Shown: piece by piece, positions 1 to 11,746 of the stretch
Layout of the letters: every line of letters begins with the position of its first letter
How positions within the stretch are numbered: position 1 is the stretch's first letter
Assembly (NCBI GenBank): GCA_019635315.1
Contig: JAHBZT010000005.1
Location: 363,234 to 427,233 of the forward strand
Source of the DNA: Rubrivivax sp.
Lineage (GTDB): Bacteria; Pseudomonadota; Gammaproteobacteria; Burkholderiales; Burkholderiaceae_C
Length of the DNA stretch: 64,000 nucleotides
Reading direction: 5' to 3'
The notes under the pieces: model-generated
Told to the model about the DNA's origin: nothing
What the model saw: only the letters and a program-made list of their open reading frames with translations
The model's database searches: none
Made by a program: the position numbers and the translations under genes

Positions 1-1773
1 CTGGGCTGCGGGGTCCTGTACGGCGTGCTCGAAGGCCGCGCCGCCGCCGAGGCCGAGGCCGGCGTGGCCGCGGACATCGCGAGCTTCAAGACGGTGGGCC
101 TGGTGCAGACGCAGCTCACGCAGGTGCGCGGCGACGTCTTCCGCACGCTGACCGTGATGGCCTCGCTGGACGACGCGCAGGTCAAGGCGGCGCGCCAGCA
201 GCTGGCCGAGCAGGTGCAGGCCATCCAGCAGCGGCTGCAGGCGCTGGGCGGCGAGGACGGCGACGGCGCCGTCGCCGAGCAGGTGGCGGCGGCAATGCCG
301 CTGCTGACGCAGTACCTGCGCCAGTGCGACCGCGCGATCGACCTCAGCACCATGGACCCCAACGTCGGCGCCGGCGGCATGCGCTCGGCCGAGGACACCT
401 ACGGCGAACTGGCGAAGGCCCTGGGCGCCATCGTCGCGCGCACCGACGCGCTGCACCAGGCGCGCAGCAACGAGGCGGCGTCGCAGCGCCAGGCGCTGAG
501 CCTGGGGCTCGGCCTGCTGATGCTGCTGGCCACCGGCGCCGCGCTCGCCTTCGCGTGGCGCATGCAGCGCCGCGTCGTCGGCGCGGTGCGCCAGGCGGTG
601 GACCTCGGCGAGGCCGTCTCGCGCGGCGAGCTGACGGCGCAGGCGGACTCCACGCGCCAGGACGAGATCGGCGACCTGACGCGTGCGCTCGGCCGCATGG
701 TGCAGGGGCTGCGCGAGTCGCTGCACACCGTGCGCCAGGCCACCGACCACATCGGCACCGCGTCGGCCGAGATCGCCACCGGCAACCAGGACCTCTCCGG
801 CCGCACCGAGCAGACGGCGTCCAACCTGCAGCAGGCCGCGAGTTCGCTGGAGCAGCTGACCGGCACCGTGGGCACCACGGCCGACTCCGCGCGCACCGCC
901 AACCAGCTCGCCGCCTCCGCCGCCGACGTGGCGCAGCGCGGTGGCGCCGTCGTCTCGCAGGTCGTCTCGACCATGGACGAGATCCACGGCGCGTCCAGGA
1001 AGATCGCCGACATCATCGCCGTCATCGACGGCATCGCCTTCCAGACCAACATCCTGGCGCTCAATGCCGCGGTCGAGGCCGCGCGCGCCGGCGAGCAGGG
1101 CCGCGGCTTCGCGGTCGTCGCCGGCGAGGTGCGCAGCCTCGCCCAGCGCAGCGCCGAGGCCGCGCGCGAGATCAAGGGCCTGATCCAGGCCAGCGTCGAG
1201 AAGGTCGACGCCGGCAGCCGGCTGGTCGCCGACGCCGGCACCACGATGAACGAGATCGTGGCCAGCGTGCAGCGCGTGAGCGACATCATCGGCGAGATCA
1301 GCGCCGCGGCTTCCGAGCAGAGCTCGGGCATCGCGCAGGTCAACGGCGCGGTCACCGACCTGGACCGCATGACGCAGCAGAACGCCGCGCTGGTCGAGCA
1401 GTCCGCCGCCGCCGCGGAGAGCCTGAAGGACCAGGCGCAACGCCTGGCCGAGGTCGTCGGGCGCTTCGAGCTGGGGGGCGCGGGCTGCACCGCCTCGGCG
1501 GCTGCTGCGTCGGCGGCTCCGGCGGCGAGCCCCAAGCCGGCGCCGGCGGTCCTGGCCGCCTCCAGGCCGGCGCAGGCGGCCAAGCAGGCACTGGCGCGCG
1601 TATCGGCGGTCGCGAAGGCCACGACGCGGGTCGTCGCGGCCGCGACACCGGCCGCCATCGCGGCGTCCGCATCGCCCAAGGCGCCCGACCGGCCGCCTGC
1701 CGATGCCTCGGGGCCGGCCCCGGCGAAGGCGGCCCCCGCCGCCAGGGACGACGACGACTGGGAGACCTTCTAG
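1..1773 (+). CDS. Methyl-accepting chemotaxis protein (5' end outside the window)
   Basis: Partial: the frame is open from base 1, and the first in-frame GTG (25) already lies in the sensing domain, so the true start is upstream and only the first membrane segment appears to be missing. Residues 1-160 look like a helical periplasmic four-helix-bundle sensor; a membrane segment lies near 163-185, then HAMP, then the cytoplasmic signalling coiled coil. The conserved hairpin tip is near 340-380 ([20 protein letters not shown]). After an Ala/Pro-rich flexible tail (about 500-580) the protein ends in DWETF, which resembles the NWETF pentapeptide that tethers CheR/CheB in enterobacterial receptors. 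It should sense a periplasmic ligand and control CheA through CheW. No che genes are in the window. Confidence 0.95.
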   Translation: MGCGVLYGVLEGRAAAEAEAGVAADIASFKTVGLVQTQLTQVRGDVFRTLTVMASLDDAQVKAARQQLAEQVQAIQQRLQALGGEDGDGAVAEQVAAAMPLLTQYLRQCDRAIDLSTMDPNVGAGGMRSAEDTYGELAKALGAIVARTDALHQARSNEAASQRQALSLGLGLLMLLATGAALAFAWRMQRRVVGAVRQAVDLGEAVSRGELTAQADSTRQDEIGDLTRALGRMVQGLRESLHTVRQATDHIGTASAEIATGNQDLSGRTEQTASNLQQAASSLEQLTGTVGTTADSARTANQLAASAADVAQRGGAVVSQVVSTMDEIHGASRKIADIIAVIDGIAFQTNILALNAAVEAARAGEQGRGFAVVAGEVRSLAQRSAEAAREIKGLIQASVEKVDAGSRLVADAGTTMNEIVASVQRVSDIIGEISAAASEQSSGIAQVNGAVTDLDRMTQQNAALVEQSAAAAESLKDQAQRLAEVVGRFELGGAGCTASAAAASAAPAASPKPAPAVLAASRPAQAAKQALARVSAVAKATTRVVAAATPAAIAASASPKAPDRPPADASGPAPAKAAPAARDDDDWETF

Positions 1774-1809
1774 TCGGCGCAGCGCCGGGACGAAGCCCGG
1801 CGCCCCCTC

Positions 1810-1914
1810 ATACGGCTTCGCATTCAACGCGCTAACCGCGTTGCTTCGCCTCGCCGTGCGTCAGCACTGTCTTCGGCTTCGCGCCTCGTTATCGCATTGA
1901 ATGCGAAGCCGTAT
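1810..1914. repeat. 105-bp element with perfect 18-bp terminal inverted repeats
   Basis: Arms at 1810-1827 and 1897-1914 (ATACGGCTTCGCATTCAA and its reverse complement) are perfect over 18 bp and separated by 69 bp. A smaller hairpin lies inside (AACGCG at 1826-1831 with CGCGTT at 1837-1842). The element fills the space between two convergent genes, and its right arm touches the stop codon of the minus-strand permease. It could act as a bidirectional terminator with a large loop, but the length of the terminal repeats is more like a small non-autonomous (MITE-like) element. Confidence 0.7.
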
Positions 1915-4568
1915 CACACCGCGCCGGCGCGGCGCAGCGTCTCCAGCACCGGCCGGCGCAGCACCTCGCGCAGCCCCCACCAGCCCGCGGCCAGCGCCAG
2001 CAGCGCGCCGGCCACGGTGCCGGCCAGCGGCACCCAGGGCGATGGATTCCAGGTGAATTCGAAGGCGTACCGCGCGAGCAGCCAGCCCACCGTCACCGCG
2101 GCCACCGAAGCCAGCAGCCCGGCCAGCGCGCCGACGCCCAGCAGCTCCGCGCGCTGCACCTGTGCGAGCAGGCGGCCGCCGGCGCCCATCGCGCGCATGA
2201 TCGCGAATTCGCGCGCCCGCGTCTCGCGCGTGGCGCTGATCGCCGCGAACAGCACCACCAGCCCGGCGACCAGCGTGAAGCCGAACAGGAATTCGATGGC
2301 GCGGATCACCTGGTCCAGCACACGCTGCACCTGCGCCACCGAGGCCGAGACGTCGACATTGGTGATGTTGGGGAAGTCGCGGCTGAGCCGGTTGTCGAAG
2401 CCGGCCACCGGCGGCGCGCGGAAGGCGCTGATGTAGGTCACCGGCACGTCGTTCATCTCGCTGAGCGGATAGATGACGAAGAAGTTGACGCGCATCGAGC
2501 CCCAGTCCACCTTGCGCAGGCTGGTGATGCGCGCCTGGCGCACCTGGCCGGCGATGTCGAAGCTCATCGTGTCGCCGAGCTTCAGGCCCAGCTCCTGCGC
2601 CAGGCCGTCCTCCACCGACAGGCCTTCGGCCTCGTCGGCCGTCCAGCGCCCGCCGACCAGCTCGTTGTGCGGCGGCAGCGTCGCGGCATGGCTGAGGTTG
2701 AATTCGCGGTCGACCAGGCGGCGCGCGCGCTCGGCCTCGAAGCTGTCGGCGCTGACGCTGCGGCCGTTGATCGCCACCAGGCGGCCGCGGATCATCGGGT
2801 ACCAGTCGTAGCGCTCGACGCCGGCTTCCGTCAGCGTGCGGCGGAAGGCCTCGCCCTGGTCGGGCTGCAGGTTGATCACGAAGCGGTTCGGCGCATCGGG
2901 CGGCGTGGCCTGGCGCCAGCTGCCGATGAGGTCGGTGCGCAGCAGCACCAGCAGCACCAGCGCCAGCAGGCCGACCGCGAGCGCGCTGACCTGCAGCACC
3001 GCGAAGGCCGGCCGTGCCGCGATCTGGCGCGTCGCCAGCACCAGCCAGCGCGGGGCGCTCGACTCCGGCACCGCGCGGCGCAGCACCTGCACTGCGATCC
3101 ACGACAGCAGCGCGAACAGCGCCACCGCGGCCGCGAAGCCGCCGACCGCGATCAGGCCCAGCTTGAGGTCCGACGACACCGCCATCAGCAGCGCGACGAA
3201 GCCGCCGGTGCCGGCCAGCAGCACGCCGATCGACGACGCCTTCAGGCCGCCGATGTCGCGCCGGATCACACGCAGCGGCGGCACGCGCGCCAGCTGCAGC
3301 ACCGGCGGCAGCCCGAAGCCCAGCAGCAGCGTCATGCCCACGCCCAGCCCGAACAGCGCCGGCCACCAGCCGGGCGCCGGCAGCTGGCTGTCCACCAGCC
3401 CGGCGAGCAACCAGACGAAGACGAAGTGCACCGCCAGCCCGATCAGCACGCCGGCCGCGCTGGCCGCCAGGCCGACGAAGCCGAATTCCAGCGTGTAGGC
3501 GCCGGCGATGCGGCGCTGGCTCAGGCCCAGCACGCGCAGCATCGCGCAGTCGTCCAGGTGGCGCTGCGCGAAGTCGCGCGCCGCGATGCCCACCGCCACC
3601 GCGGCGAGCAGCGCCGACAGCAGCGCGACGAGGTTGAGGAACTTCTCGGCGCGGTCCAGCGTCTGGCGCATCTCGGGCCGGCCGCTGCTCAGCGACTCGA
3701 CCTGCACGCCGCGCAGCGGCGCCTCGTGGATGCGCTGCTCGACGAAGCGCACGTAGTCGCGCACGACCGCGTCGCCGCGCGCCGCGCCCATCGCGTCCGG
3801 CGCGGCCACCGCGAGCCGGTAGTTGACGCGGCTGGCGGGCTGGATCAGCCCGGTCGCCGGCAGGTCAGCGTCGGCCAGCATCACGCGCGGCGCGAAGCTC
3901 GTGAAGCCCGCGCCGCGGTCGGGCTCGGTGACGATGATGCGTGCGATGCGCAGCTCGGCGTCGCCGAGCAGCAGCGCATCGCCGACCGCCAGGCCCAGCG
4001 CGTCGAGCAGGCCGGCGTCGACCCACACCGTACCCGGGGCCGGCGCCGCGGCCTGCGTCACGACCGGGGCTTCGGGGCCGTCGCGCAGCTGCAGCTGGCC
4101 GCGCAGCGGATAGTCGGCGCCGACCGCCTTGACGGCGACCAGGCGCGTCGCGCCGCCCTTCGCATCGGGCGCGCGCGCCATGCTCGGGAAGGTCGCGTTG
4201 GCCGCCACGCGCAGGCCCAGCGCCTGCGCACGCTGCACCAGCTCGGACGGCGCCGGCTTGTCGCTGCTGACCACCGCGTCGCCGCCCAGCAGCTGGCGCG
4301 CGTTGCGCTCCAGGCCGGTATTCAGGCGGTCGGCGAAGAAGCCCACCGCGGTCAGCGCCGCCACCGCCAGCATCACCGCCACCGCGAGCAGGCGCAGTTC
4401 GCCGGCGCGGAAGTCGCGCAGCGCCTGGCGCCAGGCCAGCGCGGCGACGGACGGGGCGCGGTGCGGCGCGCGCGCCGGCACCGCGGGATGCACAGGCTGG
4501 CCGGGCGGCGCGGCGGTCGTCGCGGGGGTGACGCCGGAGGAGCCGGCGGGAGGCAGGACGCTGGACAT
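1914..4568 (-). CDS. FtsX-like ABC transporter permease (YbbP family)
   Basis: An 884-residue protein with the layout of the large fused MacB/FtsX permeases. It has a Pro/Ala-rich cytoplasmic start, a membrane segment near 55-75, a large periplasmic domain, a central block of membrane segments between about 310 and 545, a second periplasmic domain, and three C-terminal segments between about 745 and 875. The cytoplasmic stretch after the first helix of the last block (TRETRAREFAIMRAMGA) is the typical FtsX signature. E. coli YbbP works with the ATPase YbbA, but no ABC ATPase lies next to this gene: upstream is a divergent dioxygenase. The ATPase is either elsewhere or lost. The substrate is unknown; lipid or lipoprotein handling is family-level speculation. 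Confidence 0.88.
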   Translation of the reverse strand: MSSVLPPAGSSGVTPATTAAPPGQPVHPAVPARAPHRAPSVAALAWRQALRDFRAGELRLLAVAVMLAVAALTAVGFFADRLNTGLERNARQLLGGDAVVSSDKPAPSELVQRAQALGLRVAANATFPSMARAPDAKGGATRLVAVKAVGADYPLRGQLQLRDGPEAPVVTQAAAPAPGTVWVDAGLLDALGLAVGDALLLGDAELRIARIIVTEPDRGAGFTSFAPRVMLADADLPATGLIQPASRVNYRLAVAAPDAMGAARGDAVVRDYVRFVEQRIHEAPLRGVQVESLSSGRPEMRQTLDRAEKFLNLVALLSALLAAVAVGIAARDFAQRHLDDCAMLRVLGLSQRRIAGAYTLEFGFVGLAASAAGVLIGLAVHFVFVWLLAGLVDSQLPAPGWWPALFGLGVGMTLLLGFGLPPVLQLARVPPLRVIRRDIGGLKASSIGVLLAGTGGFVALLMAVSSDLKLGLIAVGGFAAAVALFALLSWIAVQVLRRAVPESSAPRWLVLATRQIAARPAFAVLQVSALAVGLLALVLLVLLRTDLIGSWRQATPPDAPNRFVINLQPDQGEAFRRTLTEAGVERYDWYPMIRGRLVAINGRSVSADSFEAERARRLVDREFNLSHAATLPPHNELVGGRWTADEAEGLSVEDGLAQELGLKLGDTMSFDIAGQVRQARITSLRKVDWGSMRVNFFVIYPLSEMNDVPVTYISAFRAPPVAGFDNRLSRDFPNITNVDVSASVAQVQRVLDQVIRAIEFLFGFTLVAGLVVLFAAISATRETRAREFAIMRAMGAGGRLLAQVQRAELLGVGALAGLLASVAAVTVGWLLARYAFEFTWNPSPWVPLAGTVAGALLALAAGWWGLREVLRRPVLETLRRAGAV

Positions 4569-4671
4569 CCCGCCACCTTAGCGGAAACCCGCAAGCGCCG
4601 GCGCGGTGGGCCGAATTGACCGTGCAAGGACGCTGAACGCCGGCCGGGCATCGCGGTGCTCCAATGCCTGC

Positions 4672-5613
4672 ATGGACACCAAGACCCGCACCTTGCCCGC
4701 CCTCTTCCTCTCGCACGGCTCGCCGATGACGGCGCTGGAGCCGCGGGAGGCCGGTGCCTTCCTGCAGCGCCTGGGCCCGGCCATCGCCACGCGCTTCGGC
4801 CGCCCGAAGGCCATCCTGGCGATCTCGGCGCACAGCCTGACGCGCGAGCCGGTGCTGCTGGCCGCCCCGCGCCACGAGGCGGTCTACGACTTCGGCAACT
4901 TCGACGACCGCCTGTTCACGCTGCGCTACGACGTGGCCGGCGCGCCGGAACTGGCGACGCGCGTGGCCGCGCTGCTGAAGGCGGCGGGCCTGCCCGCGCA
5001 TGTCGTCGCCGACGGCGGGCTCGACCACGGCATCTGGACGCCGCTGCGTTATGCCTTCCCCGACGCCGACATCCCGGTGCTGCCGCTGGCCTGGCCGCCG
5101 GACTGGACGCCGGCGCAGCTGTTCGCGCTCGGCCGCGCGCTGGCGCCGCTGGCCGCTCGAGGACATGGGGCTCCGCCACTGTCCTCGACCCCCCCGGGGG
5201 GCGGGCCGGGTGCAACCCGGCCCCAGGGGCCCGCGGAAGGCGTGCTGATCGTCGGCAGCGGCAGCATCACGCACAACCTGCGGCGGGTCTTCGCCGGCGG
5301 CATGCGCCCGGTCGCCGAGCAACCGGCCACGCCGGAGAGCACGGCCTTCCGCGACTGGTTTGCCGCGCGCACCGCGACCGGCGACTGGCCCGCGCTGCTG
5401 GACTACCGCCGGCAGGCGCCGCATGCCGCGCTGATGCACCCGACCGACGAGCACCTGCTGCCCTTCTTCGTCGCGGCCGGTGCCGGGGGCGAAAGTGCGC
5501 CGGGGCGGCGCATCCACGCCAGCCTGACCTACGGTGACCTGGGCATGGATGCCTATGCTTTCGGCGCCGGCGCCGATGCGCTGATGGACGACGAGGCGGC
5601 GGTCGCGGCCTGA
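4672..5613 (+). CDS. Class III extradiol dioxygenase, 4,5-DOPA dioxygenase (YgiD) family
   Basis: A 313-residue LigB-fold ring-cleavage dioxygenase. The E. coli homologue YgiD cleaves L-DOPA at the 4,5 position using a metal held by three histidines. The matching segments are visible: SHGSP near the N-terminus, SAHSLT near residue 47, and TDEHLLP near 262; the GLDHG motif near 118 is also present. ATG 4672 puts the start directly before the conserved LFLSHGSP strand. Relative to the family there is a Pro/Gly-rich insertion of about 26 residues (around 163-189), encoded by a palindrome-rich segment listed separately, between the helix ending LAPLAA and the strand EGVLIVGSG. The in vivo substrate is unknown. 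Confidence 0.88.
   Translation: MDTKTRTLPALFLSHGSPMTALEPREAGAFLQRLGPAIATRFGRPKAILAISAHSLTREPVLLAAPRHEAVYDFGNFDDRLFTLRYDVAGAPELATRVAALLKAAGLPAHVVADGGLDHGIWTPLRYAFPDADIPVLPLAWPPDWTPAQLFALGRALAPLAARGHGAPPLSSTPPGGGPGATRPQGPAEGVLIVGSGSITHNLRRVFAGGMRPVAEQPATPESTAFRDWFAARTATGDWPALLDYRRQAPHAALMHPTDEHLLPFFVAAGAGGESAPGRRIHASLTYGDLGMDAYAFGAGADALMDDEAAVAA
5158..5235. repeat. Palindrome-rich in-frame insertion within the dioxygenase gene
   Basis: Three inverted repeats lie end to end inside the coding sequence: CGAGGAC (5158-5164) with GTCCTCG (5181-5187); six C (5190-5195) with six G (5196-5201); and GGGCCGGGT (5203-5211) with ACCCGGCCC (5215-5223) around a 3-nt loop. The block encodes a Gly/Pro-rich loop that YgiD-family proteins normally lack, and it keeps the frame. 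It looks like a small dispersed palindromic repeat that landed in a surface loop. Confidence 0.6.
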
Positions 5614-5645
5614 GCGCCGCGCCGCGCCGAGCCGCGTCAAGGGGC

Positions 5646-6668
5646 TCAGCCGAGCCGGGCCAGCAGCTCGGCCTTCTTGGCGCCGAATTCGGCGTCGGTC
5701 AGCACACCCTTGGCGTGCAGTTCGCCGAGCTTTTCCAGCGTGGCCAGCAGTTCGGCGTGCTTCGCACCACCGGCCGGCGCGGCGGCACCGGGCTGCAGCT
5801 GCTGGGCCAGCACCTGGCCCAGCGCGACGCCGGCCCCGAGACCCATCGCATCGCCGACAACGCCACCGCCCCCGCCGCCGCCCGCCGCGGCCCCGGCGGC
5901 GAGCGTGGGCAGCGCCTGCCCGGTCTGGTACTGCACGAAGCGGCCCATGTCCGGGCCGACCATCGCCATGCCGATGCGCTGGTCCAGCAGCTTCTGCAGT
6001 TCCTCGGGCAGCGACACGCTCTGCACCGTCACCGCCTCCAGCACCAGGCCCAGCCGCGCGGCGTCGGCGCGGCAGGCCGCGAGCAGCTGCGCGGCAAACT
6101 CGACCTGGTTGGCCGCCAGGTCCAGGAAGGGCCGGCCGCTCTCGGCCACCGCATCGCCCAGGTGCTGCACGAGCAGCGCGCGCAGCGGCTCGTCCACCTC
6201 GTCGGCGGGCAGCTGCGCGCGCGTGCCCAGCACTTCGCGCAGGAAGGCCGCCGCGTCGCCGACGCGCCACGCGAAGTTCCCATGCGCGCGCACGCGCACG
6301 GCGCCGAAGTCACGGTCGCGCAGCGCCACCGGCTGGCGCGTGCCCCAGCGGCGGTCGAGCTGCCGGCGCGTGCTGAGGAAGACGACGTCGCTCTTGAACG
6401 GGCTCGCGAACAGCTTGTCCCAGTGGCGCAGGTTGGTCAGCAGCGGCAGCGTGGCCGTGCCCAGCCGGTGCCGGCCGGGGCCGAAGACATCGGCCAGCCG
6501 GCCTTCGTCGACGAAGACCGCGAGCTGGCCTTCGCGCACCGTGAGCTGGGCGCCGTTCTGGATCTCCTGGTCGCGCATCGGGTAGCGCCAGGCCACGAGG
6601 TTCTCGCCGCCCTCGAGCCACTCGATGACGTCGATGAACTGCTTGCGGATGAATTCGCCGAGGGCCAT
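5646..6668 (-). CDS. SPFH-domain protein with C-terminal SHOCT domain
   Basis: 340 residues. Residues about 20-240 form an SPFH/prohibitin-like domain of the 'virion core protein' type (starting FIRKQFIDVIEW, with FAWRVGDAAAFLREVLG in the middle). A Gly/Ala-rich linker follows (about 260-305), then a short SHOCT domain ending LHAKGVLTDAEFGAKKAELLARL, a motif that usually mediates oligomerisation. There is no zinc ribbon and no clear membrane segment. The biochemical role of this family is not established. Monocistronic between convergent and codirectional neighbours. Confidence 0.82.
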   Translation of the reverse strand: MALGEFIRKQFIDVIEWLEGGENLVAWRYPMRDQEIQNGAQLTVREGQLAVFVDEGRLADVFGPGRHRLGTATLPLLTNLRHWDKLFASPFKSDVVFLSTRRQLDRRWGTRQPVALRDRDFGAVRVRAHGNFAWRVGDAAAFLREVLGTRAQLPADEVDEPLRALLVQHLGDAVAESGRPFLDLAANQVEFAAQLLAACRADAARLGLVLEAVTVQSVSLPEELQKLLDQRIGMAMVGPDMGRFVQYQTGQALPTLAAGAAAGGGGGGGVVGDAMGLGAGVALGQVLAQQLQPGAAAPAGGAKHAELLATLEKLGELHAKGVLTDAEFGAKKAELLARLG

Positions 6669-6774
6669 GGCCGCTGCCTCCAGAGCTGCGCTGAGCCGAT
6701 CATAGGGACGGCGCCGGCGTGCGGCGCGGCGCGCGCCGTGCCAGGCTGCGCACCCCGCGCGACTGCGTGCGCCG

Positions 6775-9167
<2,393 letters not shown>

Positions 9168-9181
9168 CCCGGGCACCGGCG

Positions 9182-9200
9182 GCGCCTGAGGCTCAGGCGC
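9182..9200. terminator. Bidirectional GC hairpin between convergent genes
   Basis: GCGCCTGA (9182-9189) and TCAGGCGC (9193-9200) form a perfect 8-bp stem with a 3-nt loop. The stop codon of the minus-strand ACP gene is the first triplet of the right arm. No T-run follows on either side. Confidence 0.5.
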
Positions 9201-9429
9201 GCAGGTAGGCCAGCAGCCCGCTCATCGTGAACAGCCGCCGTGTATCGGCCTCGGGGATCTTGCGCCCGGTGCGCTGGCCGAGCGCGATGACGAAATTCAG
9301 GAAGTCCATCGAGTCCAGGTCCAGCGCCTCGCGCAGGTCCTCGTCGTCGCCGACGCTCGCCAGGTCGGCCTCGGGCGCGATGCCGGCCAGCACCTCGGCG
9401 GCCAGCGCACGGATCTCGTCGTCGTTCAT
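9193..9429 (-). CDS. Free-standing acyl carrier protein of the 2-oxoacid dehydrogenase operon
   Basis: 78 residues, acidic and helical, with the phosphopantetheine attachment motif LDLDSMDF (Ser40) in the expected place before helix II. The gene starts 14 bp after the E2 stop codon, as the last gene of the operon. A discrete ACP downstream of a dehydrogenase E2 suggests that the acyl group made by the complex, or activated by the ligase at the head of the operon, may be passed to a carrier protein. That is inference; a shared acyl-group pathway is the simplest reading of the layout. Confidence 0.85.
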   Translation of the reverse strand: MNDDEIRALAAEVLAGIAPEADLASVGDDEDLREALDLDSMDFLNFVIALGQRTGRKIPEADTRRLFTMSGLLAYLRA

Positions 9430-9443
9430 CGGTGGAGCCTTCT

Positions 9444-10745
9444 TCAGAGTTGCGCCGGCGACTGCAGCGCGCGGTCGATGGCGGCCAGCAGCTGGCCACC
9501 GAGGTGGCCGTCGCTGGCGCGGTGGTCGGCGGCCAGCGTGACGGTCACCTGCGGCCGCGCCACGACACGACCTTCCACCACCGCCGGCCGCTCGACGACG
9601 CGGCCGAAGCCGACGATGGCCACCTGCGGCGGGTAGATCACGCCGTACACGCTCTCGGCACCGCGGTCGCCCAGGCTGGTGACGGTGACCGTGGGGTCGG
9701 TCAGCTCGGAACTGCGCAGCCCGCCGGCACGCGCGCGCTGCACCAGGTCGCGCAGCGCGGTCATCAGCGCCGGCAGCGCCAGGCGGTCGGCGTCGCGGAT
9801 CGCCGGCGCGACGAGGCCGCCGCCGCGCAGCGCGATCGCCCAGCCGACATGCACGCCGGCGCCGGCGCGGAAGGCACTGTCCTCGTAGAAGCCGTTGAGC
9901 TGCGGCACCTGCACCAGCGCCAGCGCGCTGGCCTTGAGCAGCAGCGTCGCCGGCAGCAGGCGGTCGACCGGGTCGCGCTCGGCGTTGTAGGCGTCCAGCC
10001 AGGCCTGCGCGGCGGCGAAGTCGACCGTGCTGCTCAGGTAGTAGTGCGGAATCTCGCGCTTGGAGCGGCCCATCGCGGCGGCGATGGCCTGGCGCATCTG
10101 CGCCGGGTCGAAGCCGCCGCGGGCTGCGCGCGGCGGCGCGGCGGAGGGCGCTTCGGCGCGCGCGACGGCCGGCCGCGGCGCGGCCGTCGTCGCGGCGCGT
10201 TCGACGTCGACCAGGGTCACCGCACCGTCGGGCCCGGTGCCGGCCAGCGCGTCGGCGTCCAGCCCCAGTTCGGCGGCACGCCGGCGTGCGACCGGGGTCA
10301 CGCGACCGCGCGCCGCAGCGGGGGCAGCCGCTCCCAGTGCAGGGGTCGGTGCAGGCGCCGGTGCGGGCGCCAGAGCAGGTGCCGGTGCAGGTGCAGGCGT
10401 CGGTGCCGGTACGGCCTTCGACGCGGGCGCGATTGCGGGTGCGGGTGCGGGTGCGGGTGCGGGTCCGGGTGCGCGTCCAGGCACCGCCGCCGGCGTGGCC
10501 GCGGCGGCCTCGCCGGCGACCTGCACGCGCGCCAGCACGGCACCCACCGGCAGCGCCTGGTCCAGCGGCGCCAGGTCCCCGATCACGCCGTCGAGAAAAC
10601 ACTCGACGTCGATCGCACCCTTGTGCGTCTCCACCACCGCGACCACGTCGCCCGGCTTCACGCGGTCGCCGGCCTTCACGAGCCACTGCACGACCTTGCC
10701 GGTCTCCATGTCGGCGCCCAGCGCCGGCATCGTGAAGTCGGCCAT
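9444..10745 (-). CDS. 2-oxoacid dehydrogenase E2, dihydrolipoamide acyltransferase
   Basis: 433 residues. One N-terminal lipoyl domain (about 1-78) has the lipoylated lysine at K42 in ETHKGAIDVE, a variant of the usual ETDKA. Then come an Ala/Pro linker of about 60 residues (part of it encoded by a hexanucleotide tandem repeat), an E1/E3-binding domain (about 140-180, VTPVARRRAAELGLD) and the catalytic domain (about 215-433), ending with the active-site motif DHRASDG. ATG 10745 lies 2 bp below the E1beta stop, so translation is probably coupled. With the E1 subunits it should convert a 2-oxoacid such as pyruvate, or acetoin, to an acyl-CoA. No E3 gene is in the cluster. Confidence 0.93.
   Translation of the reverse strand: MADFTMPALGADMETGKVVQWLVKAGDRVKPGDVVAVVETHKGAIDVECFLDGVIGDLAPLDQALPVGAVLARVQVAGEAAAATPAAVPGRAPGPAPAPAPAPAIAPASKAVPAPTPAPAPAPALAPAPAPAPTPALGAAAPAAARGRVTPVARRRAAELGLDADALAGTGPDGAVTLVDVERAATTAAPRPAVARAEAPSAAPPRAARGGFDPAQMRQAIAAAMGRSKREIPHYYLSSTVDFAAAQAWLDAYNAERDPVDRLLPATLLLKASALALVQVPQLNGFYEDSAFRAGAGVHVGWAIALRGGGLVAPAIRDADRLALPALMTALRDLVQRARAGGLRSSELTDPTVTVTSLGDRGAESVYGVIYPPQVAIVGFGRVVERPAVVEGRVVARPQVTVTLAADHRASDGHLGGQLLAAIDRALQSPAQL
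10433..10475. repeat. Hexanucleotide tandem repeat in the E2 linker
   Basis: Imperfect GGTGCG-type units (plus strand) encode an Ala-Pro run in the flexible linker between the lipoyl and E3-binding domains. Less regular copies of the same pattern continue through about 10340-10430. Because the unit is 6 bp, copy-number changes would alter linker length without shifting the frame. Confidence 0.6.
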
Positions 10746-10747
10746 GG

Positions 10748-11746
10748 TCAGGCGCCCTGCCGCGCCGGCAGCAGCGAACGCGCGGCCGCCACGATGTCGT
10801 CCACGCGCGGCAGCGCCGCGTCCTCCAGGTGCGCGGCGTAGGGCACCGGCACCTCGCGGCTGCACACGCGCTTGACCGGCGCGTCCAGTTCGTACAGCGT
10901 GTCCTCGGCCAGGCGGGCCGCGATCTCGGCCGACAGCGAGCCGCTCTTCCAGCCCTCGTCGACGATGACGACGCGCCGCGTGCGCATCACCGAGGCGACG
11001 ATGGTCGGCATGTCCAGCGGCCGCAGCACGCGCAGGTCGATGACCTCGGCGGCGATGCCCTCCTTGGCCAGCGCCTTGGCCGCCGCCAGGCACTTGGGCA
11101 GGCCGTTGCCGTAGGTCACCAGCGTCAGGTCGCCGCCGGCGCGACGCACCCTGGCGTGCTCGATGTCCACCGCATTCACCGCCGGGTCGAGCTCGCCCTC
11201 GGCGTTGTAGAGCACGATGTGCTCGAAGATCAGCACCGGGTTGGGATCGGCCAGCGCCGCGGCAAGCATGAAGCGCGCGTCCTCCACCGTGCCCGGCGCC
11301 AGCACCTTGAGCCCCGGGATGTGCGCATACCAGCCCTCCAGGCTGTGCGAGTGCTGGGCCGCCAGCTGGCGCCCGCCCCCGGTGGCCATGCGGATGACCA
11401 GCGGCACTGCACATTGCCCGCCCGTCATGTGCGGCAGCGTGGCCGCGTTGTTCATGATCTGGTCCAGCGCCAGCAGGCTGAAGTTGCAGGTCATGATCTC
11501 GACGATGGGCCGCAGGCCGGCCAGCGCGGCGCCGATGCCGATGCCGGTGAAGGCGTTCTCGGCCAGCGGCGTATCGACGATGCGCTCGGGGCCGAATTCC
11601 TCCAGCAGGCCCTTGGTCACCGCATAGCAGCCGCCGTATTTGCCGACGTCCTCGCCCATCACGAAGCAGCGCGGGTCGGCGAGCAGCGCGTCGCGGATCG
11701 CCTGCCGGCAGGCTTCCCGGTAGGTCATGCGCAGCGGGGCATTCAT
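10748..11746 (-). CDS. 2-oxoacid dehydrogenase E1 beta subunit (transketolase-like)
   Basis: 332 residues with the E1beta architecture: a pyrimidine-binding domain ([12 protein letters not shown] near 29, [18 protein letters not shown] near 58) and a C-terminal transketolase domain (LVTYGNG near 205, [11 protein letters not shown] near 255). ATG 11746 overlaps the E1alpha stop by 4 bp (ATGA), and the stop is 2 bp before E2. With E1alpha it performs the thiamine-diphosphate-dependent decarboxylation and reductive acylation of the E2 lipoyl group. The family alone does not separate pyruvate from acetoin or branched-chain substrates. Confidence 0.93.
   Translation of the reverse strand: MNAPLRMTYREACRQAIRDALLADPRCFVMGEDVGKYGGCYAVTKGLLEEFGPERIVDTPLAENAFTGIGIGAALAGLRPIVEIMTCNFSLLALDQIMNNAATLPHMTGGQCAVPLVIRMATGGGRQLAAQHSHSLEGWYAHIPGLKVLAPGTVEDARFMLAAALADPNPVLIFEHIVLYNAEGELDPAVNAVDIEHARVRRAGGDLTLVTYGNGLPKCLAAAKALAKEGIAAEVIDLRVLRPLDMPTIVASVMRTRRVVIVDEGWKSGSLSAEIAARLAEDTLYELDAPVKRVCSREVPVPYAAHLEDAALPRVDDIVAAARSLLPARQGA

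Noticed and set aside
6669-6774. A gene or small RNA in the gap between the SPFH protein and the deaminase.
   Set aside because: The 106 bp are low-complexity GC-rich sequence with no open frame worth calling, no promoter and no clear hairpin-terminator pair.
10340-10475. Phase-variable repeat tract that switches E2 expression.
   Set aside because: The unit is 6 bp, so slippage would only lengthen or shorten the linker and never break the frame.
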